A stretch of DNA of 64,000 bases from Siphonodentalium dalli (Eukaryota; Mollusca; Scaphopoda; Gadilida; Siphonodentaliidae), in NCBI GenBank assembly GCA_032622095.1, contig CP136063.1, positions 27,840,987 through 27,904,986 of the forward strand, written 5' to 3'. The position numbers and the translations under genes are program-made. Positions within the stretch are counted from its first letter, which is position 1, and the number at the start of each line of letters is the position of its first letter. The notes beneath the pieces were generated by a model. It worked only from the letters and a program-made list of their open reading frames with translations. It was not told the DNA's origin and ran no database searches. Positions 11,656 through 24,235 of this stretch are shown in pieces.

Positions 11656-12540
11656 GCCCTAAAATTTATTTAACACAGGTTTCCCATTCAAATCGATTTA
11701 TGTCCATAAAACTCTTATTTTTCAAAATTTTAAGCTGAGACTTGGTGTGTCTGCGTGAAATAATTATATATTCCTAAAATGACAGTATCCAGCACGAAAT
11801 TATGTTTTAAACGGAAGAAATGATTTATTTTCGATGATAAATTTTAATATAGGATTTGCCATTCAAATTGATTTATGTTGATAAAACTTATTTTTTTATA
11901 TTTTAAGCTGAGACTTGGTATGTCTGCGTGGAATACTTATATATTATAAAATGACATGATTAATTACGTAATTATTTTCTAGATGAAAGAAATGAATTTT
12001 TTGGATGAAAAATTTTAACATGGGATTTTCCCTTTCAAATCGATTTAAGTTGATAAAACTCTTATTTTTCAAAATTTTAAGCTGAGACTTGGTGTGTCTG
12101 CGTGAAATAATTATATATTCCTAAAATGACAGTATCCAGCACGAAATTATGTTTTAAACGGAAGAAATGATTTATTTTCGATGATAAATTTTAATATAGG
12201 ATTTGCCATTCAAATTGATTTATGTTGATAAAACTTATTTTTTTATATTTTAAGCTGAGACTTGGTATGTCTGCGTGGAATACTTATATATTATAAAATG
12301 ACATGATTAATTACGTAATTATTTTCTAGATGAAAGAAATAAATTTTTTTGGATGAAAAATTTTAACATGGGATTTTCCCTTTCAAATCGATTTAAGTTG
12401 ATAAAACTGTTATTTTTCAAAATTTTAAGCGGAGACTTGGTGTGTGCGTGGAATTCCTCAAATGTATTCCTAAAATGACAGGGTCCAGCACGTAATTATC
12501 TTTTAGATAGAAGAAATTGATTTGTTTCGATGATAAAAAT
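11655..12540. repeat. ~174 bp satellite, five monomers in an A-B-A-B-A higher-order pattern
   Basis: The landmark AAGC(T/G)GAGACTTGGT(G/A)TGT occurs at 11732, 11905, 12079, 12252 and 12427, spacings of 173, 174, 173 and 175. Monomers 1 and 3 are almost identical to each other, as are 2 and 4, while neighbours differ. For example, the block CAGTATCCAGCACG(A)AATTATG is in 1 and 3, and ATGATTAATTACGTAATTATT in 2 and 4. The repeating unit is therefore a dimer of about 347 bp. The region is strongly AT-rich and non-coding. Confidence 0.9.
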
Positions 12541-14030
12541 CAGCGTAAAAATCCAATGGAAATTGTAAACAATCATTTTCTCAAGTGTCGTCTTGATAAT
12601 ATTCACCAAGATTTGCACGCGTCACACTCACCTTTTTGGAAAGTAAGTCCAATAATTATATATCAAAATAATCCTTTCTAAACACCTTCCAAGATATCCC
12701 ACAAAGTTTTAATAGCTTAGAAGACTGAAAGTGAATGAATTAATAATCGCCGTTGCTTTGCTTCGATTTATATCATTGCGGTGACGGTTGGCAATTTTCG
12801 CAATACAATAGGGGACCACTTTGACGTTCGTACTCGTACTTCACCAATTTTTGTACCTGGCTTACCTATCCTAGGTTTCACAGAAAAATAGCTAATTTGA
12901 TTCTATTTGTAGCTATATACATATTGTACATATTTACCACCCCATTTATTATTCCTTTTCATAAAAATAAAATAAAAGCCGAAGATGACAAGCTTAACAT
13001 TTTTGAAGCATGAATTTGGCAATAAGTTGTTACCAGAGTACGTTATACTTGTGATAGTTACGTTACGCACACGGTATTCGCCTATTGTATTGTGATAAAT
13101 GCTTAACCCTTTCCAGTTTCAACGACATTTCAATTGGTTGAAATTGAAATTTCTCAAGTTTCAGCTCCACCTGAATCTAGTTACCCAATTTGTAGAAATA
13201 CCTTAGCAGTTACTCTTAGCTTAATAAGTTATAACTCTAATTTTATTGACGATATGCGATTAACATCATAATATGAAACTGTTTATGACGGTGTTATCCA
13301 AGCGTGTGCTTTGATAATGATTATAATTTTATTTTGCGATCAAACGTCAGTGCAGCTCAGCAGAAACGCATGGGCACCAGTCCAGTTCAGCAGAAACGCA
13401 TGAGTCCTACGATCATAGTACCACCCACTGGACCCGCGTCGGTCAGTGGGTGAAAAAATGACTCCACAATTTGGCTGTAGTGCTACATCACTAAATTGAC
13501 TACATATACGGCCTTGATGACAACTCATAGTTGAATTTAGTGTCGATTTGTTTTTTCTCTTTAAAAAAATGGCCGATGATTCGGCAATCGATCCATTACA
13601 ATTCCGTACTTCTGAGAATCCATAAGAACTGTACTACCGGAAGTCACGTGTGTTTTTCTTCGTGAAAATGTTGCTTCGTTAAACGGTATACTATAATTGA
13701 TGTGTGACGTCACTAGTACGCACGCCCGCATGTTAATTATACACAATCAGAGCTCGGTCGCGCAAGCGCGCCGAGTGGCGGGGTCGTTATTAAATCGCAT
13801 GTCCACTGTAAAGAGACATAATCCACCACGCGCAAGAAGCATCAGCAACTGTTGTAGAAGTTGTGCGTTGACTATCCACATGGATTTTACACCATAAACA
13901 TTTGTTTGGTGCATATGGGACTTTCCCCGTGGTATTTCACCGATTAAGTCGAAATTTCTCCCCAAACAGTCAGTCGCATTACAAAAGAAATACATATACG
14001 ATGTACATGAGTGAATGAGTCAGTTGGCGA
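12541..14030. other. Intergenic
   Basis: No gene recognised. Near 13350-13400 the phrase CAGCAGAAACGCATG is repeated twice about 35 bases apart. Short open frames near 13340-13995 on both strands overlap one another and show no domain. Confidence 0.45.
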
Positions 14031-14087
14031 CAAATAAACTGATTGTAGGGCTTCGCTTCGCGTCGTCCTACAATTAGTTTATTTGTG
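14031..14087. repeat. Perfect-stem hairpin
   Basis: ACAAATAAACTGATTGTAGG pairs with CCTACAATTAGTTTATTTGT around a GC-rich loop of about 16 bases, with one mismatch in the 20-base stem. It may be a small MITE core or a DNA hairpin; no element ends were defined. Confidence 0.65.
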
Positions 14088-14874
14088 GTACAGGTTGCTC
14101 AACCATGCATACCTCCACGAAGTGTATTTACTTCTTAAATAAATAGTTCTTACATGATTGGAGCTGCGCTAGTGCAACATTAAATATATTGTCGCTATTG
14201 TGCCAGTGCATTCTCCCATGCATGAAAGTCCGCCATACAGAGCCCCACACATGTAGGAGAATAAAAGGTCAACATCGAAATGTGCGAGGCCACTGCTTTA
14301 TCTCATATGTGCGAGGCCCTCACATAAGACCCGCAAACATACCAGAATGAAATGGCAAGTGTTTAGCATCATTTCTGGAAGCACCAGTATCTCGAGCTTC
14401 AAGAAACAAATATTGTTTTATGTAAGTAACATTTATTATCCCAACTGGTCCCTGTTTGTGATAATAAATTAGCGAGTCATTACAGCATTACCACATGCTA
14501 AGTTGTTACAATATGACATGTTACATTTTACTTAATGTGTATAAAAAGGCTTCAATAAGAAGCGTTATGTTCTATAGACAATTACTGTACCATTTTGAAA
14601 AATGAAAATGCTACCACAACACTAATTTTAAAGGAAATGGTTTGAATTAGAAATAATATTACTATATATAAACGTAATATACTTGTAGCCCACATATATT
14701 AAAGTTATATGGCAGTTTGCGGCCCAAAATACATTTATAATAAAAGCCGCTTTTGAATTATCCGGGTATCGAAATTAGTCGACGAAATGGCTGAATTTAT
14801 TATTATATTGCCACTATTATTATCAGTTTCATATTTCATAATAATATAAATAAACAATGGTTCTGCTATATATG
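14088..14874. other. Intergenic
   Basis: AT-rich sequence without a recognised gene, ending at the hAT element. Confidence 0.45.
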
Positions 14875-17800
14875 CAGAGGCGGATCCATGATTTTCAATA
14901 AGGGCGGCGTCATCCTATATGATGCGAAGCATCATCCAAGCCGCGTAGCGGCGAGTTAGGGGATTGCACGAGAGGGTTTTTTTTGTAAATTGAATGATCT
15001 GAGAGTGAATCTAGGGCCTTCCGTTGCTTCCGGGAGTGTAATAATTGAAGCTCTAACTCCGTTGTTTTTATTTGCGAAGCTAAGTTATTGTCGTCAATTT
15101 TTCAACAGAGTGTGAACATAGTATGGTGTATGGGGCCTACCGTACACATGTGGGGGTCTGAGAACCTAGGTGGGGAAAAGTTCGGAAATTGAATTGGGAA
15201 GTCTAATTCTTGTTTATATAACGCAATATATCGCAATTTAATTTTGTTAATATAGTACTTACCCCTTCAGCCATACGTTCCCTGTCCTGGTATTTTTTAT
15301 GGCAGCCACAGAGAATTCTTCGTGGGTGACTTCTGGCAAACCTGTCTATTATGTTGCCATAATCCAGCTTTATGTCCCTATGAATAAACATGAGGATAAG
15401 TGCATTTAGTCTGTCTTCGTGCATCGTACTTCTCAGCCGGTTTTTGACGAATTTCAAGAACGAGTTAGCACGTTCAGCAGTCGCACTTGTCGAAGCTGTT
15501 ACCATTAGAATGTCCAGTATGTGGATGATGTTTGGATATAAGTTGCTGCTCGACATAGCCTTCAGTGTTTCCTTTATTGCCGATGGTTTCTTTTTCTCCG
15601 TAACCCAGTGGTCTCTCCAGATACGAAGCTCCTGTCTGAAACTACCGGGAGATGGCATATCATCCTTATAATATGCAACATTTCACTTTCAGCTTCTGGG
15701 TGTTGTTTAAATTTGCCTTCCATGAAATATGGAACAATATACATGGCGTGAACAGCACTTCTTATTAACTCAGAGAAATGGTCATTCGTTTGGGTCACCA
15801 TTGTGTTGATAAACTGTTTGAAAACATGTTTTCGATAATACCCCTCAACTGTCTTGTCGTTGGGATCGGCATTGATTCGATGAACTTGTCTACCATATAT
15901 CCGGGACATACTAAGTGTTGTGTTGGCAATAGTTGCCATCTCGTGCATTTCCACAAACAGTCGCGAAAACTCAATAATGTGGTTCTTGCAAATATTCTCC
16001 AGTTCAGATGTTATGAGCTATATCTCGTCGTAGGCAACTACGATGTTCATTTCCTTGCCTTGCAGAATAATTGATATAGCTTTTGTATATCCGAAGAGGT
16101 AGTGACGTGTTTTGAATGCCACTATGAATTGAGTACTTGTCAGACTTGCATGTAGGCCATTCGCCTCGGTTACACTTATGGAATTCCAATGGGAATCGTT
16201 GTTTGATGCTATCGCATGTAGAGTTGTGAGTAATGGTTGATACAATGCAGATAAATAATCCAAGGCAGTGTGTCGTTCCACCCATCTCGTTTCACACAGT
16301 TGTTTTATCTTGGATTTTGGTATCTTTGACTTTGGGTTAGACTCATTGTATTTCTTTCCAATCCCCGTGATCGTTTTGGTGAATATTTGAAGAAAATCCA
16401 CAGCTTTTCAAGCACACAATTCATATTATGAACTTCTTGTATTGTACATGCTTTTGACGGCGCCAAATTAAGTTCGTGCGATGCGCAGTGGAAGTACGGT
16501 GCTTTGTCGTTTGTGTTTTTTTTTTCATAAACTGTGCAGCAACGCCATTCTCGCGACCTGCCATGGCACCAGCCCTGTCATATGTCTGACTTCTGAAGTA
16601 ACTTGGATCGATGTTAAGTTCGCACAGTTATTTCGTTGAACAGAATATCACCTGTTGCCCTTTCACATTCGACAAATCTCACAAGTCTTTCCATCGGTTC
16701 TCCGTCTTTGATATATCGCAAAGATAACAATATTTGTTCCCAATTGCTGGAATCTGTCACCTCGTCCACTATGAGGCCAAAATAGGGGCCAGCCGATTGG
16801 TTATTGTTATCTCACTCACGATTATATCGGTGATGTAATCAGCACAATGCTGAAGAAGCTCGTTCTGGACAGTCTTTGACTGAGCGTTCTTTTGGCATGT
16901 TTCATTGTGGGTTTTCATAGCTGAATTTAAATCTGCAACCAACTGGAGTAGTGATTTAATATTTCACACATTCCTATCTTCGCCTCCTGTTGTCTTGACA
17001 CTTTCGATATCTGCATTGTCATCGCCTCCTGTTGCCTTGTCGCTTCATTGTCGTCGCGATTTTGCAGACCATCGTCTCGGTGACCTCTGAGGGAAATTCC
17101 CTGTCTTCCACAGAACTCTAAACATTTAATTATCGTTTCCAGGATAGTCCTATTTCGTGCTACGATATCCTCGTTTACTATGTTTATTGTCGAGTCTATT
17201 CTCCTCTCGTGATGTTCAAATGTGGCAACAAACGCTTCTAATTTGCCAGCAGCGTCTTTGTAATATTCCAGCACTGAATGGTTTCCACAATCTGTTGTTG
17301 CATCTTTCCAGTTATTGTATGGTTCAGTTATGAGTTTCTTTGCCCGAGCACCCTGGTGTGCTGTCGAGGGGAATAGAACACATGGAAGACAGAACATGCC
17401 ATCTGGTCTCTTGGAGTAGGTGAGATATGGGAACTTCTGAAACCAGCTTGCTAAACAGTACCGATTTATCAGGCCATCTTTTTTTGCGTTTATCTTTGTA
17501 AGTCCTGGGCGGGAATTGGTATGAATTTTCAGGAGTTCTGTTCTTTACCAGTTTTATTTTTATTTCATCCGGTGTCTTACCTCCGACGTCGAAATATTGG
17601 CAAATGTCATAATCTGGCGCGACCGGGACAGTCTCAATCGGGTCGATATCAGTTCTGACAGTAGTCGTATTGTCAGGTTCGTTCTTTTTCTTCTTCGCAG
17701 CCTGCGGTCCCATACACATGTGTATCTTTGTTTGCGCCATGACCACGGCATCCATTAATTTTCGTAATTTAATGCATAGAGCCAATAATTATTATATAGC

Positions 17801-18296
17801 AGCCACATAGACAATGGAACAATCCGCTTTTATATAGCAAGATGCGTGAGAATACACGTGGCTTTTATGTACTCATATCTAAATGCTTGATGCTTTATTA
17901 AATTCTATATCCAACGAAGTTTAATCATTACATTGATTCCACCAAACAGAAAAAAAATGTGTTGGCTCCAATAGGTCTGAACAGACCAAGAGCCAAAAAC
18001 ATTATTATGACAGGAACACAAAACAGATGTCACATCTGGCTGCAAATGATAACGTTCACAGTGTGGATCCCCGGCACAGTTGTTCAAACTCATGACACAC
18101 CAAGGTCATATGCCACACACACTCATAATAATATGTACAGGCGTAATCCTGTTGACCTACGTGTTCTACCGAATTCAGATAATTGCAGTGACCCATCATA
18201 CATGGAGCCTGTCATATTGATATTGTTCAAGATGCACATTGCTTTGGCGAAAATAGGGGGCCTGTGCCGGGTGCGCCCACATTGGGTCCGCCACTG
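14875..18296 (-). mobile_element. hAT-superfamily DNA transposon, complete ends
   Basis: Left end CAGAGGCGGATCCA and right end (reverse complement) CAGTGGCGGACCCA match at 12 of 14 positions, and ATATG lies immediately outside both ends (14870-14874 and 18297-18301). The 3.42 kb interior carries a decayed hAT transposase on the minus strand. Just inside the left end are two small palindromes, ATGATGCGAAGCATCAT (14919-14935) and GCCGCGTAGCGGC (14940-14952), typical of subterminal structure. Classical hAT makes 8 bp target duplications; only 5 bp are visible. Either this is a lineage using 5 bp or the flanks have mutated. Confidence 0.85.
15203..17785 (-). pseudogene. hAT transposase (TTF zinc finger / DUF4371 / dimerisation type), broken
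   Basis: Cut-and-paste transposase related to ZMYM/ZNF862-like hAT proteins. Order from the N terminus: a Lys-rich segment and PDYDICQYFD; a TTF-type finger part, DGMFCLPCVLF (about 17360-17400); a helical region with EYYKDAAGKLEAF; the DUF4371 core GPYFGLIVDEVTDSSNWEQI near 16730-16800, holding the first catalytic Asp; a middle part with CETRWVERHTALDYL (16018-16401); and the C-terminal dimerisation domain TSATAERANSFLKFVKNRL (15203-15658). The open pieces lie in different frames, with stops between 16400 and 16930 and between 15660 and 16010. An A-rich/Gln repeat (RQQEA) occurs twice. It is a pseudogene unless unrecognised introns explain the gaps. Confidence 0.85.
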
Positions 18297-18491
18297 ATAT
18301 GGGACCGTCTTCATATGGGGCCAACTTCGCGCGGGGCCGACTTGCAGATAAAAGGAAATAATGCTATTTATTCCGTGTTCAAATATAACTTTCGAAGGTG
18401 TTCTCTTGTTCACATTTTCACAACACGTATCTACTTGGTGTGTATATATATGTACACTGTCAATATATTCGGTTTTTGTTGGTATTGATCT

Positions 18492-18712
18492 ATGCCAAAT
18501 CTGATTCCCTTGGTTTTTATCAAAACCAAATCTGAATCCCTTGGTTTTGTGGACATGTTCAATACCATATATTGGTTTTGACTGATATCCTTCAAGAGTT
18601 ATCGTTACTGTTTCCGTGTATAGCACATGGCCAGGCTGGCAGTCGCCATTTAACTTCGAAGCGACTGAAACACATTCTAGTGTTAAAATCACAGCAAATA
18701 ACTTAGTCTACC
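18492..18712 (-). CDS. Possible exon of a small secreted protein (unknown)
   Basis: Just outside the hAT element, the minus strand has an AG acceptor near 18713 followed by an open frame that begins with a signal-peptide-like hydrophobic run (KLFAVILTLECVSVAS). It continues KLNGDCQPGHVLYTETV and GYQSKPIYGIEHVHKTKGF. A short internal duplication gives two copies of a phrase close to AACCAAGGGA(T/A)TCAGATTTGG. The longer 189-codon frame (18692-18123) reads on into the hAT end and is chimeric, so I trust only the part outside the element. No family recognised, and no proof that it is expressed. Confidence 0.25.
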
Positions 18713-19178
18713 ATATCTATAGATTTTTCTTAATATTTTGAAAATGTTCATGTCATTTTCTCTGAAATGCAGATCGAAAACAGGAGAATGTTATAAATGC
18801 ATGCTCTGGATGGCTAATTTACTGTTTGTATATACTTGCAGATGAACAAATAATATTTATATCTGATAATATTTCATGAACTCAATGACAGTTAATCAAA
18901 ATGACCTTGAAGAAGAAAATTATGTCGCAACATAGACATCGAAATTTGATCGGCTTACTAAGGCTATGGTGTTACTTATAACACTCCCACCCACTGAATA
19001 ATTATAATTTTAAATATAAAAACTTCATGGTAACATCATAGTATGATGATATATTATGAACATAAGTTAACTCTATACCGTTCAATAATGTATCCTAAAG
19101 TTAAAGACCTGTACCTGTACCTGGATCGAACAGACCGGAATTCTTCGCCGATTGATCATATCGTCACAAAACTGCTCG
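18713..19178. other. Intergenic
   Basis: No gene seen. Confidence 0.4.
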
Positions 19179-21035
19179 TTAAGGGTATCCTAAACGTGAC
19201 AAAGATGGCCGAATGAGTTGTTATACCCCTCTCTCCGATAAATGCCAGCCATTGCAAGACTATGTTTCCAATTTACATGAAATGTCACAAGGATATAGGA
19301 ATATGATTGAACATTTATTTTGGCATCACATCCATATTTTTAAAAGATATATTTGACTGAGAAACTTCACTGGAAAGTGAGCGAAATTATGCCAATCACC
19401 AGAAGTAAAAACTAATAAAGCAAACAGTTATAATTATTGTGGCATCCTATCGATTAGGATTCCATGATGAGGAGAGGGACCTTCATTTTATAAAATAACT
19501 CACTATTTTAGCTACAAATCCATTGAGTTGAAGGCACCCTCCATCAGTTGAACACAAATATGTGGCCATTTGCTTTTTGGGACTATTTTTTGGTATGGGA
19601 AGCCAAGTTGGCAATGATGAGAGCCGGATCATAAGGATGTATGAAGCTGTCTATTTTGCCCCTATTTCAACAATACCTCATGCACAATTGATACTGTATA
19701 ACATATTTAAACAAAAAAATACACTGTAAGCTATATTTCCAACATTCCCTATGAAAATCAGATGCATCATATTTTGTGATACTGGTGCATTTTGACACAA
19801 ATGGCCTGGCATACATTCATACTTCAGAGATTTTCTAACAGAAATTACCCCAGACAGTTGAAAATCAACATTGAGAAGTTAGCATATATTGTAATTTGAT
19901 ACAATTATAGTTTAATTACCCCTAATATTGTTTTGTAAAATTATTTTGAACTCACTTAGTCAGCCATTAAAACGAAACCAAAACGAGATTTCGGCATGTT
20001 TTTGTTTTTCTGAGAAAGTTGAAAAAACAATACAACAGCCCTAAAAATTAACTTGGATGACCGATTGCGCAGTTATCTATACCTGCATGGCTTACATATG
20101 TTGTTGATTATATCCGCTGTGTATGATGCGTGTAACCTTGTTTTGATTGCTTTTAATAAGAATAGTTTGCATCTGCAAAGAGGGAAACGCGTGCAACACT
20201 AAAATAGATTTGGGAAAGACCGGGAATCCGTATCCTCTAACAAAATAATACTTGATAGATATACACATTATTTAATAAATTCTGTTTATATATGAATACC
20301 GTGTTTTTGGTTGTTAATCTAGTGCATATTCAAGTGTTTTGTCATGTTTAGCAACAAAAATTATTTAAAGAGTGAATTATTTCATGCTTGTGAGAAATTT
20401 CGTTCGGAGGGTATTCCAAGTTTTTAGTCACGTGATGTTTACAATCCATTTTGTCAAAGTTTGCCATCAAATATCTTTTTTCTAGGAAATTGTCATTTAA
20501 ATCAGCGATGTTCTAATGTTAGTATCGGTCATAAAGTACTTAAATAGGCTAATTAGTGGTGACTGTATATTCTCAGATGTTAGTATCTGTTAACTACAAA
20601 TTGAATTTCCCTATTTTTCGAGTATTGTTGTGGATTTCGCATATCGAGCGGATACGACCACATTTTACACGGTGAATTTCTGACACAAGAAACATTATAA
20701 TGAAAACGCAAGGTCCCTCTCAATATATTGGAATATCAAAGCATCTATCGGTAAACTATTATAGTAAAAAACATGCAGTAATTTTACAGATATGAGTACT
20801 GTAATAAAGTGTAAAATTTAAAACAACAATTGTTTCATAATGTTTTTTATATAGATTCCTGTGAAATGGGACAACATTTTACATTTCAAAATGGTCAATG
20901 TTTTATAATTATAATATTGTATTGGTTCATTTTGGCCATTTTGCAAACCCTATAGTGAATTGGGTCTCATTATTTTATAAATTTTTGGCCATATTGGAAG
21001 AAATTTCAACTCTGTCACGATTAGGATACCCTTAA
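19179..21035. mobile_element. Non-autonomous TTAA-flanked DNA transposon
   Basis: The left end TTAA-GGGTATCCTAAACGTGACA (19179-19201) and the right end, reverse complement TTAA-GGGTATCCTAATCGTGACA (21013-21035), match at 18 of 19 bases beyond the TTAA. TTAA on both sides is the target-site signature of piggyBac and also of some Kolobok elements. The 1.85 kb interior has no transposase-like frame, so it depended on a relative elsewhere. The GGG start does not match the CCC-type piggyBac end in an obvious way, so I leave the superfamily open between these two. Confidence 0.75.
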
Positions 21036-21299
21036 ATGTCTCTTTTTATGAGAAGGAAGTATAGGTATGTCGGAGTAATGCACTAATATATGTACTGTCC
21101 GGGGAACATCGTGGTTTGGTTGTATTTTGTTTCATATTCTTCCTTTCCGGACTTGAAGTAAACGCTCCGTTGCCACAAAACTGTTGCGGGGATCCTAAAG
21201 TTTAGGCTAACACAGTGATGAAATAAATTACCTCGAACATATGCAGCTTTTAGTTTCCCCCATGGTCTGTCGGCAGATACAAAATGTCTCCCTCGACCA
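21036..21299. other. Intergenic
   Basis: No gene seen. Confidence 0.4.
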
Positions 21300-21690
21300 T
21301 GTTAGTGCCACCGCAGATGCTGCTTTTAAAATCGTAAGTGGGGCAGTGGCAGGTGGAGAAATGTGTCGAAATGATTTGGCTTGCCTGCAAACGCTAGATC
21401 TACGGTGCTGCAATGTCTGCAGCTACGATTTTATCTACATGATCGAGCACATGCTAGCATGTAAATTGTGAGACCAGTGCGACCATGGTCATGTGACAGT
21501 TATGATCGTGCACGTTGCCGAGGTCACGACATTATTTTCCTGGTAAAAATCAAACATTTCTTGATCGCTTACGATATGGCTGCGATATTGTCATGGTCAT
21601 GCACAATGGATGCTCCACCTGCGATTTTCCCCACTTACGATTTTAATCGCAGCATCTGCGGTGGCACTTAGATCCACCGTGGAACTGCAT
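21300..21690. repeat. Imperfect inverted repeat
   Basis: About 21300-21372 and about 21603-21680 are reverse complements over some 70 bases, sharing GTGCCACCGCAGATGCTGC and AAATCGTAAGTGGGG. GACCATG and its complement CATGGTC recur as outer and inner landmarks. Short frames on both strands here follow the palindrome and are not called as genes. Confidence 0.65.
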
Positions 21691-23040
21691 TGAGATATGA
21701 CCACTATCAATCTGGTTCTTAATACCAGCAGAGGCAGACGGGGCCAAAAAAAACGGCCTGGGAAATGAATAGAATACCGGCCCATCTGAGTGGCGCCGAT
21801 TGGACAGGTCTCTGTTCTGTTCGGGGCTGTCCACTTTGGGAAACAGAGCGCCAAGTGGGAGAGGGTCTCTGTTCGGAGGGGTGGACTTGGGAAAATGCAA
21901 CTGCACCCCCCTTGAATCAGAATCGGACCATATACATAATTTTGCATAATTCCAATTGCACCTCAGTGCTCTGACTAATAATATCCTATATATTCATAAA
22001 CCATGCGTGGTTCTGTATATTCCCGGTATGAGACCATTCAGATATTTTTACCTAAAAATTGCATAAATTCTAACATCTAGCGGCCTAACTCTAGACAAAT
22101 GCACACGGCTATGGCAAGAGACCAGAACACACCGGGCTGTCCATGGTTGTTCGGCCCGGGTGAGAAAATGTTGAAAACTATACACGAAAATCGCTAATCC
22201 TAGCGTCTAGACTGGCTTCAACTGCAGCATTCCTATTGTGTTGGAAATTTCAATTGGGGGAGGGTTCGGGAGTGGTACGCGATTTTTTGGGGATTTACAG
22301 CTGGGAGTTACTTTTAAAATCTCATGATTAACGGGGTCTTTACGTGTTATATGTTGACAAGTTCATTTAATGACAAAATTACGATTAGCCAATTATGCTG
22401 GTTAAACAACACATGTGGCGGGCTGGCGGCCCACTTCGGTTTCTTTTACGATGAAGTACAAATGAAAATTAATATGAACATAAGCTAGCTTAATTAACGA
22501 ACCAAAGCTGAACAACATGGGTGCCAGTTTGGTGGGGTGGGGCGATTAACTATTCATGTGGTCATTCAACCAGTAAAACTGATGTTGTGACATGGCATAG
22601 CGGCTGAAATGACGATAAACCGTTATCAACCGACCAACATGGATGTTCCTGTGGCTTCAATCTCACATGATTGAAATCATTTTGTAACTGGTACCTCAAG
22701 TTCATAAAGTTAGAAATATTCTAAATGTGGCCATTTGTTGGTCTACTTACAACAGATTTTCCACTGAATACCAAAGTTAGGGGGAGAGGGTGAGAACCAG
22801 AACCCCTCCCACCAATTATGTGGTTCTAAACTCAGCTCATAAATCATCATCTACAAGAACATGTACATCTATCAGGACTATGAGTTCGAACTCTGTAAAA
22901 TAACAGAAGCTGAGAAACTGGTGTGAATTAAACTGTGACGGGGTCTCAAGCATGTCTACCCCTGCACATCAGAAAAATGCCATTAACCTTATCATGACTA
23001 GAGCTCAATAAAATTTTGCGAAAAATTTGGTCCAATGCAC
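21691..23040. other. Intergenic
   Basis: No gene recognised. The 87- and 116-codon minus-strand frames at 21597-21947 are GC-rich and overlap each other in different frames, with no domain. Confidence 0.4.
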
Positions 23041-23172
23041 ACATATATATGGGAGTCTCCCATTGGGAGCCTCGCGTATATAAAAAAAGACTTTGGCCTA
23101 ACAACATTTGCTTTAACATTGTAAACCAGTGAACTTTTATATGCGAGGCTCACCATGAGAGACATGCATATA
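23041..23172. repeat. Small foldback (MITE-like)
   Basis: A left arm with GAGCCTCGCGTATATAAAA and a right arm with TTTTATATGCGAGGCTC are reverse complements apart from a one-base length difference. The outer parts (ATATATGGGAGTCTC / GAGAGACATGCATATAT) extend the pairing to about 40 bases around a loop of about 55 bases. Confidence 0.7.
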
Positions 23173-24235
23173 TTTATACATGTATACGAGTGTGCACAGG
23201 CACATTATCTTCAATGCTGCACCAGAAGGGTTAAATGGCAAAAGTAGCTTGAGGATGAATGTGATCCATCATATCGCAGGTCAATTCAACCAGTCCCACA
23301 CGATTTCGTGTTCAAGTGCTTGTGTACTAATTTATAGCACAAACTCATACCGGTATTTCAGTCGCCAGTTGATAGAAATACATGATTTTCAAATTTGTCA
23401 ATAATTCATAATTTCACTCACCTTGCAGTGTGTAGACTATAGTGACTAGTGTTGTTATATATTCTGTCATATTTTCACAATAAAAGGTAAACTACCGCCA
23501 GGAATGAAATCAAATTGCAATTCAATATTCATAATTCTCATTTGCAGTAGCAGTAATTGAAATACATACAACTGATAATATATCACTTTAGGCAAATGCT
23601 TTAGAATTTCTACAGCAAGTCAGACGTGTTGAAAATGAGTTAATGAAAATCATGAATAAAGATTTACATGTACATGTACTCTTGTCGGATTTAAAGGCAT
23701 GCTACACATGTATCAAAATATTTATGTCATTTGTTCAGTATAATGGCGGCATGATTGATATTTCTTGTAGTATAGTGGAATATACCCGGTAAGACAGGGA
23801 ACGCTCAATGTTGCCTATATTTAGAGCGAAAATAAAGTAATAATGGGGCACTTCTCTCAGTCTAACACAAGGTCATAACTCTGACAAAGGGCCATAACTC
23901 CGAAAAGAGTGCAGACAAAACTTGCACTGTGAAGGACGGGGTCAAACGAAGGTATCCACTATATACCTCCGAACCCTCCGAATCCTCAATCACAAATTTC
24001 CAAGTCAAAGAATGGTTGTAACTGGCAAATATGAAACTGGTATGTGGGGGTCCTTTCCACCACCAAACTATGCTCAACATACAAGAACACACATTATTGA
24101 TAAAAAGTATTTCATAATTTATTAACTGTACAGTGTTATCATTGTTACAAACTTCCGTATTGCGACAGCAAAAACTGTGTACTGGCGGAATATATCATTC
24201 TCGAAGGGCATAGATACTATCACGTGATCATCGGT
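23173..24235. other. Intergenic
   Basis: No gene recognised in this interval. Confidence 0.4.
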
